Below, in pieces: positions 1 through 9,216 of a stretch of DNA of 47,474 nucleotides. How positions within the stretch are numbered: the stretch's first letter is position 1; each line of letters opens with the position of its first letter. Source of the DNA: Thermoplasmatales archaeon E-plasma (GTDB taxonomy: Archaea; Thermoplasmatota; Thermoplasmata; Thermoplasmatales; Thermoplasmataceae); assembly GCA_000496135.1 (NCBI GenBank), contig KI542675.1, positions 863,942-911,415 on the forward strand, in the 5' to 3' direction. The notes below the pieces were generated by a model. It saw only the letters and a program-made list of their open reading frames with translations. It was not told the origin of the DNA and did not search any database. The translations under genes and the position numbers were made by a program.

Positions 1-57
1 CTCTCGTGGGAAGTTGTCCCTTCGAAGGAGGATTTAGAAAAGCTACAAGGATTTTAA
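1..57 (+). CDS. C-terminal end of an unknown protein (partial)
   Basis: An open frame enters from the left window edge and stops with TAA at 55-57, giving 18 hydrophilic residues that end in KLQGF. The body of the gene lies outside the window, so no family can be assigned. It converges on the glycosyltransferase gene that ends at 89. It could be a chance open frame. Confidence 0.35.
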   Translation, partial: LSWEVVPSKEDLEKLQGF

Positions 58-88
58 ATATTTATTCAACACAGCACTTCTTCACTTA

Positions 89-1177
89 TTACTGCCTTTC
101 TAAGACACTATCATAAATCTGCACGGTTTTTTTTGCAGTTTCCGCTATTGTTAACTTTCCGTTCTTGATTAACTCGGACCCTTTATGTTGTAATTCTTTA
201 AGCATTTCTCCGTCCAAAATTAAATCCTTTATTTGCGTTGCAGTTTTCTCAGGATCCAATGGATCTACTATTATCCCAGATCCGCTATTTTTAATAATTT
301 CTGAAGACCCGGCATATTTTGATACAATTGGTACTGCACCACAAAAAATTGCCTCGAGAGCTACCCGCCCAAAACCCTCAGAATTGTTAATTGAAGGGAG
401 TATAAGGCACTTCGATCTATTCAACAAATTGATGATTTGTATGTCTGTTACATCCTGTAAAAAATCAATGCTTAGGCCCATTGATTGTGCTTTTGATTTG
501 AAAATTGTGTAATCTGCTCCTCCACCAATAATGCATACTTTGATGTTGGTATCAATCTTTTTACGTAAAATATCGATGATACTGATAAGGTTCCAATATC
601 CTTTATACACATGCTCTCTATCCATCCTCCCAATAAAAATTAAGTCTATATCTCTTGGAACTGTGGGTATACTCACTTTATACCGGCTTTCATCGATGCC
701 ATTGAACGGAAACTTAACAATCTTTCTATCGGGTACCTTTCGAATTAATAATTTCGTGCTGTCAGACTCGGTTTGAATAATTATAACATCTAGAAAAAAT
801 TGAAAAAGACCAATAAATCCATTATATATTCTTCCAATTTTGCTTGGAAAATCGGCGTGATATGTGAGAACCACATGAATATGAAGAAGCTTTAGCAATG
901 GTAAAATAAGATAGTCGATAGGTGTAGGCCCCGAAATATGTACAATGTCAGGTTTGATTGATTTAACGATTGAGAATGTCTTAGCAAGGGTAAATAAAAT
1001 TCGTGGATTGACCCTAATCACTTTAAAATTGTAGCTTTCATTTCTCTGTCCGGGTATATTAGTTATTACATATACCTCTTTTCCAGAGAGGGCAAGATTG
1101 TTTGCTAGGTCATAGTTATAATATTCACCCCCGCCTATATTTGGAAGAAATGCGTTGGCGTATAATACAATCTTCAT
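89..1177 (-). CDS. Glycosyltransferase family 4 (GT-B fold)
   Basis: This is a 362-aa cytoplasmic or membrane-associated glycosyltransferase that would move a sugar from a nucleotide donor onto a lipid- or protein-linked glycan. The N-terminal GT-B half begins with the KIVLYANAFLPNIGGGE glycine-rich segment. The C-terminal half has an IFIGRMD strand near residue 183 and a GFGRVALEAIFCGAVPIV donor-site segment, the E-x7-E type region of GT4. The start at 1177 is preferred over the longer frame to 1216 because homologues begin at the first beta strand. It lies 50 bp downstream of the membrane-protein gene on the same strand, so they are probably co-transcribed. Donor and acceptor cannot be read from sequence. 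Confidence 0.85.
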   Translation of the reverse strand: MKIVLYANAFLPNIGGGEYYNYDLANNLALSGKEVYVITNIPGQRNESYNFKVIRVNPRILFTLAKTFSIVKSIKPDIVHISGPTPIDYLILPLLKLLHIHVVLTYHADFPSKIGRIYNGFIGLFQFFLDVIIIQTESDSTKLLIRKVPDRKIVKFPFNGIDESRYKVSIPTVPRDIDLIFIGRMDREHVYKGYWNLISIIDILRKKIDTNIKVCIIGGGADYTIFKSKAQSMGLSIDFLQDVTDIQIINLLNRSKCLILPSINNSEGFGRVALEAIFCGAVPIVSKYAGSSEIIKNSGSGIIVDPLDPEKTATQIKDLILDGEMLKELQHKGSELIKNGKLTIAETAKKTVQIYDSVLERQ

Positions 1178-1226
1178 GGAACTGCTATCTTCTTGATTCC
1201 TTTTAACCGTGCACATTACTCGTTTC

Positions 1227-3320
1227 TCACCTTATGACCGTTGATGGTTTCACGGCTGCTTTAATAAAAAATATTTCTCTATATATCCCGAGCGACGCAT
1301 TCAATATTTTCGAAAGTTTGGGTGGATCATGTGCGCTTAATCCATAAGGGTTGAATGAATCAATATTCCTTAGTAAAGAATTGGAGTAATTCGAGATGAA
1401 AGGGGGATAAACAGACAATTGAGGAACACTTTTACTTGGGTTGATGTGTACTGCCGGTGCAGTTTGTGTAATTTGTATCGTTAAACTGGAAATGTTGCCT
1501 ACCGCAGTAAAACTGGAACACACATATTGCGGTATTTGTATTGTGTTAATCTTGTTAGTGTTATTAAAAATTGAAATAAGAGTTGAACCAAAATATAGTG
1601 AGACGGAACTGGAACCCGGATAGTTCAAGGATATATCGTATGTTCCAGGAGAAAATAATCCAGATGGCGTTGAAAACCCATTATTATTTATTTTATTAGT
1701 CAAAAGCTCATAGTTCAATGGAACGAAGAAATCGGGCATTCCCTTGTAGCCTAGCTTGAATAATATGGCTCCCATCGACTGTCCGTAGACACCATAAGAA
1801 GAATTCATCAGCATCATATTGGAGAGTTCCATCATATTATAATTGTAATAGGGATTTGTGTCATAAACAGGAGTTGTAAATGCATAGAAGCTTAAGGGAT
1901 CGTTTATAGCATAATCTATTGGATAGGCAGGATTATACTGACCGGGATAAGTGAAGTAATATCTATTGGAAAACTGTGGCATATTAAATTGTGAAAGAAC
2001 AGTTGCATTGGCTGGGACGAACGACTCAAGCTTTAATAAGTTTGTATCATAGTTAGTTACTCCGAAATTCTCATATAAACCATAACCGCCATTCGAAGGG
2101 GGGGCAGCATTTGGATATTCCTTTAGAAATTCGTTAAGAGGACCTATTGGAGAATACAATGAAAAGAGGACTGCATTAATTATTAAGACAGAAGTGAGAA
2201 TCGCAAGGATTACTGAGCGCTTTCTACTCTTTATTTTATTGATTAGAATTGAAGATTTTCCTTTTACTATTTTAGAATCAAAATTTGAATCCTGCAGATG
2301 CTTAATGAATAATACAAAGGAAAGAAAGACTATTGGGGATAGCCAAACTGAATACTGCATAGGATAGAAGAAACGAAGATAACCACCTGAATATCCCACT
2401 AAGTAATAGGCCATAGCTGGGATGGCAGGTATAATAAATCTCCACTCAATTAAAAGTGAGAATGCCAATGGAAAAACCATGAATAAGATGTACAAGAATC
2501 CGTAATATCCTGAAACATTTACGAACTTTGTCCATAAGGCATCTAACAATGGCAAGTTTGCTGAAGATGAAGTTCTGGGAATAACTTGACCGGTGTAAAT
2601 AGAGGTCCCACCCATTAGTAAGTTGAAAACAAGAATGAATATGCTTACCGATAACACAATTGAAGATAAGAGTAATAATGACCGTTTATTAAACCCCTCA
2701 TTGTGTTTTTTCATCTCAAGATTCAACAAATATATTGTTGGAATCGTCAGAATCAGAATAAATGGTGCAAGCAAATTTGTTAGTGCTGAAATTGCAAAAG
2801 ATGCTGAGGCAATTTTAACCTTTTTTAAATAAAGCAATAAAAACCCCAGCAAATAAAACAAGGGAAACAAAGTCTGATAATGAAAAGGATAGTTAATTGC
2901 AGCACTGTTTGGATAATATAACAACCATACTATATCCACTATTAAAGATATTTTTTTACTTTTGGTAAGACGCATAGATAAAAAATATAGAATCACCGCT
3001 GGAACTGCAAATACAATTACCTGAAGAATTAGAAGATTGTAAATGCTTGGGAATAACAACATATATGGAATCAGTAAAAATGATATCATCTTTATTGGTT
3101 CAAAATATGGGAGATAGCCGGCTGATGAAGGGTATGAGGCAACACCGAAGGCTTCTCTCCAAAGCATATTATATGCTACGCCATAATCAAAGATACCAAT
3201 GTTAAACGAGTTCATCTCAACAATCAATACATAACACCAGATTACCGAGAATAATGCGACCGGAAATAAAAAGTAAAGGCTCTTGAATTTTTTCCCAATT
3301 TCATTGAATTTAGACTCCAT
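1227..3320 (-). CDS. DUF2079-like polytopic membrane protein
   Basis: A protein of about 697 aa with roughly ten hydrophobic helices in the first 400 residues and a C-terminal extracellular or pseudoperiplasmic domain of about 280 residues rich in Asn, Tyr and Ser. The FDYGVAYNMLWR segment, the following YFEPIK and the NYPFHYQTLFPLFYLL segment match the layout of DUF2079 proteins, which look like GT-C transferases that use lipid-linked sugars. A Met at 3320 overlaps the stop of the upstream glycosyltransferase by 11 bp, implying translational coupling; a start at 3338 is also open. The context suggests a role in surface glycan transfer. The DUF2079 call rests on motif layout only. Confidence 0.65.
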   Translation of the reverse strand: MESKFNEIGKKFKSLYFLFPVALFSVIWCYVLIVEMNSFNIGIFDYGVAYNMLWREAFGVASYPSSAGYLPYFEPIKMISFLLIPYMLLFPSIYNLLILQVIVFAVPAVILYFLSMRLTKSKKISLIVDIVWLLYYPNSAAINYPFHYQTLFPLFYLLGFLLLYLKKVKIASASFAISALTNLLAPFILILTIPTIYLLNLEMKKHNEGFNKRSLLLLSSIVLSVSIFILVFNLLMGGTSIYTGQVIPRTSSSANLPLLDALWTKFVNVSGYYGFLYILFMVFPLAFSLLIEWRFIIPAIPAMAYYLVGYSGGYLRFFYPMQYSVWLSPIVFLSFVLFIKHLQDSNFDSKIVKGKSSILINKIKSRKRSVILAILTSVLIINAVLFSLYSPIGPLNEFLKEYPNAAPPSNGGYGLYENFGVTNYDTNLLKLESFVPANATVLSQFNMPQFSNRYYFTYPGQYNPAYPIDYAINDPLSFYAFTTPVYDTNPYYNYNMMELSNMMLMNSSYGVYGQSMGAILFKLGYKGMPDFFVPLNYELLTNKINNNGFSTPSGLFSPGTYDISLNYPGSSSVSLYFGSTLISIFNNTNKINTIQIPQYVCSSFTAVGNISSLTIQITQTAPAVHINPSKSVPQLSVYPPFISNYSNSLLRNIDSFNPYGLSAHDPPKLSKILNASLGIYREIFFIKAAVKPSTVIR

Positions 3321-4446
3321 TTTTTTTCTTCCTCTCAAATAGTGCGTTTATCATTTTATATTCTCTCTCTGCTATGTTGGAATAAATGTAATTTCTCGCA
3401 AGATTTAGCGATAATCTCTGAAATTCTTTCAATTTCGCCTCATCACCGAGAAGAGTTTCAATTTCCCTTCTTGTTGAGTTTGAGTCCGCTATATCCACAA
3501 ATATTGCAGAATCTTTGTATATATCTGTAAAAAAGGTATTTCTGGAGAGGATAAGCGCAGTTCCCATTGATGCAGCTTCCAATGCTGCCACCGAAAAATT
3601 CTCGTCTGACGAAAGGCTGATATAAATTTTTGACAGCTTGAGCAATTCGAGTTTTTCCAGTTCACTTGCAGATTGCTTTATGGTTAAATTAATTCTATCA
3701 CCATCACAACACTTAGAAAAAGTTTCTTCAATACTTTTTTTACTTGAATTGGTTATCACTAGTAAATTGATCTTGCGAAAAAAACTTTTTTCCGGTAGGC
3801 TTTTCAAAATCAATGGAATGTTTTTTCTTGGAGCAATTCTACCTAAAATAACAATATCATAAATTCTATCGTTGCCCAAATTTGATTCTTCAATTACTTC
3901 TGACACTCCATTGCTGGATAAAATAGCTTTTTCATGAACATTGGATGTCCTAAAAAAATCCATCGCAAAATTAGATATTGATATTGGTAAATCCACGGAT
4001 TTTAGAAGATATATCTGTAATTTCCCTATCACAGTGAAAACAATGGAGCGAATAATAGATAATTTCTCGCTCATCCTATAAAAGGTATAACCCTCAAGTT
4101 GCATTGGAGTATCATGAGAAACACAAACTACTTTTGCCCCAGTGAAGAATTTTATAACTAATGCTGGGAGCAGATCCCAAGAATAACAAGTGCTACAATA
4201 AATAAATCTAATCGATTTATTTGCATGCCAAAAGTATTTAAAAACGTATAATGGAACTATAAATGCTAATATCAATTTGCTTAATGATTGATGTTTAGAT
4301 AGGAATTCCTCGCCAATCAACATACTTGGTGTTAAAACGAAAGTGGGCTCATTTGATAGATTAATTAATTCAGGGATCATGTATCTTGCCCTGATATCAC
4401 TACCTGCAAATTGCTCATCTGCAGTGAGTTTTGACCAATAATACAT
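3310..4446 (-). CDS. Glycosyltransferase family 4 (GT-B fold)
   Basis: A 378-aa GT4-like enzyme. An N-terminal acceptor-binding half leads into an IVILGRIAPRKNIPLIL strand-loop near residue 200, the usual start of the donor-binding Rossmann half. This is followed by FSVAALEAASMGTALIL, which carries the GT4 donor-phosphate and ribose contacts. It overlaps the next gene by 11 bp and belongs to the same minus-strand run of sugar-transfer genes (5537 down to 89). The substrate is unknown. Low similarity to the other GT4 proteins in the window suggests it is not a recent duplicate. Confidence 0.8.
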   Translation of the reverse strand: MYYWSKLTADEQFAGSDIRARYMIPELINLSNEPTFVLTPSMLIGEEFLSKHQSLSKLILAFIVPLYVFKYFWHANKSIRFIYCSTCYSWDLLPALVIKFFTGAKVVCVSHDTPMQLEGYTFYRMSEKLSIIRSIVFTVIGKLQIYLLKSVDLPISISNFAMDFFRTSNVHEKAILSSNGVSEVIEESNLGNDRIYDIVILGRIAPRKNIPLILKSLPEKSFFRKINLLVITNSSKKSIEETFSKCCDGDRINLTIKQSASELEKLELLKLSKIYISLSSDENFSVAALEAASMGTALILSRNTFFTDIYKDSAIFVDIADSNSTRREIETLLGDEAKLKEFQRLSLNLARNYIYSNIAEREYKMINALFERKKKNGV

Positions 4447-4526
4447 TTCTATTTTTTCTTTATTTCTCGTGCCTAAATAATTGTATCTTTGATTCGTTTT
4501 CGAACATTTAAAGGTAATATAAATTT

Positions 4527-5537
4527 CTATTGTTTTGAAATTCTATCTTTTACGGCTTTGTGCAAAAGATCATTGGAGTTTGAAATCAGATAATTCAATA
4601 ATGCATCACCCGCTATATCCCGCAACTCTTTCGAGAACGTTGCACCTAAAGTTCCATTCTTGTAGTTACCTATATTATAATTAACAAAGCCATAATCGGC
4701 CCGCCCTATCGTTAACTTCAGGGAAAGATCTATGTCCTCAGTGGCATTGATGAATTGTTCATCTAACAAATTACCTCCATCTGCTATGAACACCTTGAGA
4801 AATTCCGCGCTGAATATTCCAAAAGAAGCTATAGAGTAACAATCAACACCCTTTTTATAAAAAATATCCCAAAGAATACCACGTGAAGGCAGAAAAAATT
4901 TTATTTTAAATTTTTTCCATAATGTTAATTTAATCCTGTATTTCCTGCCTCGTATTTTCATAAATGCGTAAAATATTTTTCTTGGTTCAGCAAATTTAAC
5001 AGAGATGGAATGATAACTTGCAGAATTGGTTAAAACCATAGTTAATTTTTTATTATCTAAATTGGACAGAGCGTTTACCAGTGTAGAAATATCATCTATT
5101 TTATTCATATCATCATTGGAAACTACAACCCACTCCGGATTGTATTCCAATGCCTTCCTGATTCCGACATTGCAGTTGTGCGAGTAGTTGAAATAAGGAT
5201 CTGGATTCTCGCCGCTTTCGATAAATATCATGTGGAGACCGTTGAAAATGTTATTCCTGCAATTCCTGGCATATTTCCCTTCATAATCTGCTGTAGGAAT
5301 GACAACAATGATGTCCTTGTTACCCTCCACTTCATGAATGTGAGAAACCCCTTTTGGTCTCTCCTTCATCCATTGAATAAGTTGTTCACGACTCTCAAAA
5401 CTATTATAGAATTCCATGATTTTGTTCGGATTATTGCTGGTGAAGAGGTTGTTGCGGTAATCGACCAGACTGAAGAAGAGCGCGCTATTATTGTGCTCAA
5501 GCGAACATCGTTGCCTCGAATTTCTAATTGGGATCAT
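4527..5537 (-). CDS. Glycosyltransferase family 2-like (GT-A fold)
   Basis: A protein of about 336 aa. The IIVVIPTADYEGKYARN strand near residue 75 and the WVVVSNDDMNKID segment near residue 140 correspond to the nucleotide-binding N-terminal strand and DxD-type metal site of GT-A enzymes. ATEDIDLSLKL further on matches the ED catalytic-base region of GT2. The first 40 residues are atypical, and Met at 5417 (MEFYNSF) may be the true start. It ends with TAG, showing that TAG is a normal terminator here. It sits 80 bp upstream of the GT4 gene on the same strand. Confidence 0.7.
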   Translation of the reverse strand: MIPIRNSRQRCSLEHNNSALFFSLVDYRNNLFTSNNPNKIMEFYNSFESREQLIQWMKERPKGVSHIHEVEGNKDIIVVIPTADYEGKYARNCRNNIFNGLHMIFIESGENPDPYFNYSHNCNVGIRKALEYNPEWVVVSNDDMNKIDDISTLVNALSNLDNKKLTMVLTNSASYHSISVKFAEPRKIFYAFMKIRGRKYRIKLTLWKKFKIKFFLPSRGILWDIFYKKGVDCYSIASFGIFSAEFLKVFIADGGNLLDEQFINATEDIDLSLKLTIGRADYGFVNYNIGNYKNGTLGATFSKELRDIAGDALLNYLISNSNDLLHKAVKDRISKQ

Positions 5538-5941
5538 TATTTACTCAGTTGAAAGTGAAAACATTTACGTTAAACTAGTTTTCCTTCACAATGAGAAGAA
5601 GCATCATGCAGCATCATTCATAACTTTACATCCACAATCTCCTATTCTGGAAACTTTTCTGATACCATAATTAATTGTACCCTCACTTTTTCTTATTCTG
5701 CAAAAGAGTTTGCCTAATCTGGAACTCACTAAATGAAAAACCATAATCCCGGGGAGAGATACTATTACTTTCTGTAAGACTCAGAGGATGATTGCATACT
5801 AAACAAAAATTTGATAATTATTTAGTGCAAGGATACAAAATATCATTGAGAGAAAAAAAATGTACCCTGATACGGTTTGTGTATCGATAGATTGTTTTTT
5901 GATCCAGTAAAGTTTTTTAAACTGACTGATAATCCCAGAGA
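5538..5941. other. Intergenic region between divergent glycosyltransferase genes
   Basis: I see no convincing gene in these 404 bp. A TATA-like stretch at 5913-5922 (TTTTTTAAAC) ends about 20 bp before the GTG at 5942, consistent with a leaderless archaeal transcript for the plus-strand gene. Confidence 0.4.
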
Positions 5942-7072
5942 GTGAAAATTGCATTCGCGATGTGGGGGGCAGGAAGAACTGGTGGAAATATAGTAATATT
6001 TAATGTAGCAGATAGGCTTGCCGGATTCGGCCATGAGGTGGTTATTGTTAGCCTAGGACCAAGAGGGAATGAATGGTTCAAATTTAGAAATAAGGTCAAA
6101 GTTTATTATCCAGAGGAGAAACGCTTTAAATCTATTAGAATTCGAAAGAAACTATTTACCTTTGCTGAAGCTCTAAATATTGCTACCAAAAAGGTAAATC
6201 TGATGATTGATCGCCACAAAACTTTGACAGATGCCTTAAACGTTTATGGTGAAGGTGCAGATATTCTTATTGCTACTTATTTTGAAACAGCATTTTCTGT
6301 TTATAAGGCCCTGCCAGACACCAATGAGAAATTCTATTATATTCAACACTTTGAATCAGTTTTTTTTAACAATTTTTATGACCAGAAAAGAGTTCATGAA
6401 ACATATTTTTTACCTCTCAAGTGGATCGTCAATTCTTCATGGGCACTTTCAAAACTAACTGATCTTACTAAAAAGTCGGGAGCCCTCGTCAATCCGGGTG
6501 TGGACACTAAAGTATTTTATCCGAGAAATGTTAAGAAGGAAGGGAAACAAAAAGTAATAGTTTCCCTGGGCAAGAGAGATAAAGTTAAAGGCATAGTTTT
6601 TCTTTTTGAAGCCCTTGATAGATTGGCAAAAAAGTTCCCAAATATAAAGTTGAAACTTTATGGGTTCGAACCTTCTCTTAAAGAAGAATCACCTGTAGAA
6701 ACAGAATATATATATGGACCTTCAAATGATCAGTTGGCAGAACTGTATTCAATGGCTGATGTGGTTGTTACTCCATCTCTTTATGAGAGTTCCCCTCTTC
6801 CCCCTCTGGAAGCAATGGCATGTGGTGTTCCTGTGATTACAACCCAGTATGGGACTGAGGATTTCTGTGTTAATGATGAAAATTCTCTGGTTGTTCAGCC
6901 TTGCGATCCTGATGCAATATCCAACGCAATGTTCAGAATTTTTACAGAACCGTCTTTAGCTAGAAAATTGTCTGAAAATGGGATTAAAAAAAGCTTGGAA
7001 TTATCATGGGAATTAACAGCATCAAAAGTGGATATGACCCTTAGATCGGTTAATACTGTTAATCAAGATTAA
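5942..7072 (+). CDS. Glycosyltransferase family 4 (GT-B fold)
   Basis: A 376-aa GT4 enzyme starting with GTG (KIAFAMWGAGRTGGN), where the Gly-rich first loop is intact. An IVSLGKRDKVKG segment near residue 205 opens the donor domain. VVVTPSLYESSPLPPLEAMACGVPVITT near residue 275 carries the E-x7-E-like donor-binding motif that defines the family. It stands alone on the plus strand with its own TATA-like promoter. This is the most canonical GT4 in the window; it would act in the cytoplasm on a nucleotide-sugar donor, with an unknown acceptor. Confidence 0.85.
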   Translation: MKIAFAMWGAGRTGGNIVIFNVADRLAGFGHEVVIVSLGPRGNEWFKFRNKVKVYYPEEKRFKSIRIRKKLFTFAEALNIATKKVNLMIDRHKTLTDALNVYGEGADILIATYFETAFSVYKALPDTNEKFYYIQHFESVFFNNFYDQKRVHETYFLPLKWIVNSSWALSKLTDLTKKSGALVNPGVDTKVFYPRNVKKEGKQKVIVSLGKRDKVKGIVFLFEALDRLAKKFPNIKLKLYGFEPSLKEESPVETEYIYGPSNDQLAELYSMADVVVTPSLYESSPLPPLEAMACGVPVITTQYGTEDFCVNDENSLVVQPCDPDAISNAMFRIFTEPSLARKLSENGIKKSLELSWELTASKVDMTLRSVNTVNQD

Positions 7073-7322
7073 ATATGCCCCACTAAGACTATTTCGCACC
7101 TATTAATTTTAGAATCGGTATGTGTCTGCAATATAGAAAAACTCTAATTCTCTGTTATTAACTAACCTAAAGGTCACACGAACTCACTCTATCATCATGA
7201 ATTGGGCGAAGTGTTGTGGTTTCCAAGATTTGATAAGTTAAATTATCTCTCATACACTAAATCGATTAATAGAAATTGGTGTGAACTTTGTCCACTCCAT
7301 TTTGGATAAATACAATTTGCAG

Positions 7323-8642
7323 TCATTGCATATTTACAAGGTTTTCTACAGCTTCATAAACTTTATCCGTATTCCAATAATGCCAAGATCCCCATCTTCC
7401 AACGCTTTTTATTCCCATATTTTTAAGATAAGATAATGCATTATATCGAAAATTCTCATGCCCATTGTTGTAGATCGGGTAGGCTAGTTCATTTACCCAC
7501 TGTTTTGAGAATATAACATCCGATTCACTCTTTATTATCCCCAGTTTTATTAATCCTGATATTGTTTCATTAACTATATTTCTATTGTCTAATGAATCGT
7601 TTTGAGAAACTGTCGTTTCTGCTATTAAATTGGATTGGCCTCGGCTATCAACTGGAATAAGACTGCTCATCCAAGTTAGCCTATGGAAAGGAACATCGCT
7701 TTGAGGAACATACATTATGCTATAGTCTGGGGTTGGAACTTTTAATGCGACCCCAACGACGATATCTTTGTTATAAGTTAGTTTGGAAACAGATGCAGCC
7801 GCTTCGTCAGACAAATCGAACACTCTATTGATGGTTCTGAGAGGAAGAGTGCTAATAACGCTGGAACTTCTGAAATTTCCATTAATTAACCAAGAATTAT
7901 GTTCTTTTTTACAACTCCTTATTTCCGTTCCGAATATTACATCGATATCATTCTTGGTGACTTTTTCAAGTAAGGAATCATAAAGCGCTTGTATTCCTCC
8001 CTTTACTGGATAATAGAAAGTGGCCTGTTCCTTATAGCCAATAGATGGCAATCCCGCTATGGATCTTACAATTTCATCAACTTCTGGAAAAGGAAGTCTC
8101 CCCGGTGAATACACCCAATCTGCATCCATATTTGAAGGTTCTTCTTTCCAAATTTTCCGGTTATATGGCATTAGATAATCTCTCGCTATAGAGCCCCCAA
8201 AATAACCAAATATCCAATCCTCAAAGGTTTTTGGAGTCCACTCAGGATTCCCAGCCGATTTTATCATGGCTTTGATCAAATCGCTTCCTAAAATTACTCT
8301 CTCCTCAGGCTTTAGCGTGTATAATCCGTTTTCAAATGGATAAGGTACATTCTGCCCCTTGTATCGAACTATGGCTTTTCTTTCATGTTGTCTTACATTT
8401 TCGCCAAGTATGGAAACGATTTTTTCCAAAATTATTCGATTTCGGCTGAAAAGTATATGAGGCCCACCAATATCAAAGGTGAAGCCAGATTCAACCTCAG
8501 AACGCAAGAGTCCTCCTCTCTCTTCATAACTGTCTTTTTCAAAAACATTTATAGTAATATCAGGATTTTTATTTCTGCTCAGAAGTGCACATAAAAGCCC
8601 TGCCCACCCACCTCCAAGTATAGTAAGATCTGTTTTCTTCAA
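7323..8642 (-). CDS. UDP-galactopyranose mutase-like flavoprotein (eukaryotic-type)
   Basis: A 439-aa FAD protein. The dinucleotide fold is at the N-terminus (ILGGGWAGL, then GGLLRSE). The rest follows the order I know from eukaryotic-type UDP-galactopyranose mutases: FDIGGPHILFS, the RYKGQNVPYPFENGL segment, TFEDWI, YNRKIWKEEP, a YPVKGGIQALYDSL segment and a C-terminal GRWGSWHYWNTD. Those enzymes convert UDP-galactopyranose to UDP-galactofuranose using reduced FAD. Placement in a glycan locus fits. The catalytic Arg pair was not mapped, so a related amine-oxidase-fold sugar enzyme remains possible. Its start codon is isolated, with decayed DNA upstream. Confidence 0.7.
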   Translation of the reverse strand: MKKTDLTILGGGWAGLLCALLSRNKNPDITINVFEKDSYEERGGLLRSEVESGFTFDIGGPHILFSRNRIILEKIVSILGENVRQHERKAIVRYKGQNVPYPFENGLYTLKPEERVILGSDLIKAMIKSAGNPEWTPKTFEDWIFGYFGGSIARDYLMPYNRKIWKEEPSNMDADWVYSPGRLPFPEVDEIVRSIAGLPSIGYKEQATFYYPVKGGIQALYDSLLEKVTKNDIDVIFGTEIRSCKKEHNSWLINGNFRSSSVISTLPLRTINRVFDLSDEAAASVSKLTYNKDIVVGVALKVPTPDYSIMYVPQSDVPFHRLTWMSSLIPVDSRGQSNLIAETTVSQNDSLDNRNIVNETISGLIKLGIIKSESDVIFSKQWVNELAYPIYNNGHENFRYNALSYLKNMGIKSVGRWGSWHYWNTDKVYEAVENLVNMQ

Positions 8643-8910
8643 TTAAAGCAGATTGAACCTTTATATAAAATAGTTAAGCTTTGATAAATCCCTGAAATAG
8701 AGTAGATCGTTGGCGTTACCCAACAACCCATCGTCAAACGGAACTAGTATTTTTCCCGCATTATGCTGACCGACTGCTTTCATGGCCTAGTATTACGGCG
8801 TTTTCCTAGAAAGATAGATGGTTAGATATCCATGATGGAGAGATTGTGCTTGAAGATATCACCGTTTCTCCCGTGGCGTGGTATATTGTGCTGTCTACAG
8901 TACAAATGCA

Positions 8911-9057
8911 TCAGCCTGTACTGTGCATAGTTCCATATTCTGTGAATGATTTAGATGCCAGACTGTACACGAAATAAGAGACCCTCTCGCTCAGATAACC
9001 AAGAAACTTCCGGTTAACCCTTACGTTATGTAGCCTTTCATCGATAAGATCGTAGTA
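8911..9057 (-). pseudogene. Transposase N-terminal remnant (probable)
   Basis: A 48-residue open stretch without a start codon reads YYDLIDERLHNVRVNRKF followed by LGYLSER. This resembles the N-terminal 'YYxLVExxRxNGKxRxKFxxYLG' strand pair of IS1634-type transposases. It stops at TGA (8911-8913). The surrounding 8643-9216 interval has no other gene that I can support and is probably decayed mobile DNA between the mutase-like gene and gmd. Confidence 0.35.
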
Positions 9058-9216
9058 GATGCTTCGACTTTCTTTTCACGAGTATTATTGTCATTGTATA
9101 CAGTAAGCACTGCATACTATAGAGGTCTTCCAATACCAAGTGTTCTCAATAAGAAATGATACGAATTTCGTTTATCTATTAATCAACATATAATCATTGT
9201 GGTCTCCTAAAGTTTT

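Noticed and set aside
5178-5552. 124-codon plus-strand frame opposite the GT2-like gene
   Set aside because: Antisense shadow with no domain; the minus-strand reading has clear GT-A motifs.
6650-6680. GGTTCGAA-type string resembling a tRNA T-loop
   Set aside because: It lies inside a glycosyltransferase gene and no acceptor or anticodon stems can be drawn. I found no tRNA genes in the window.
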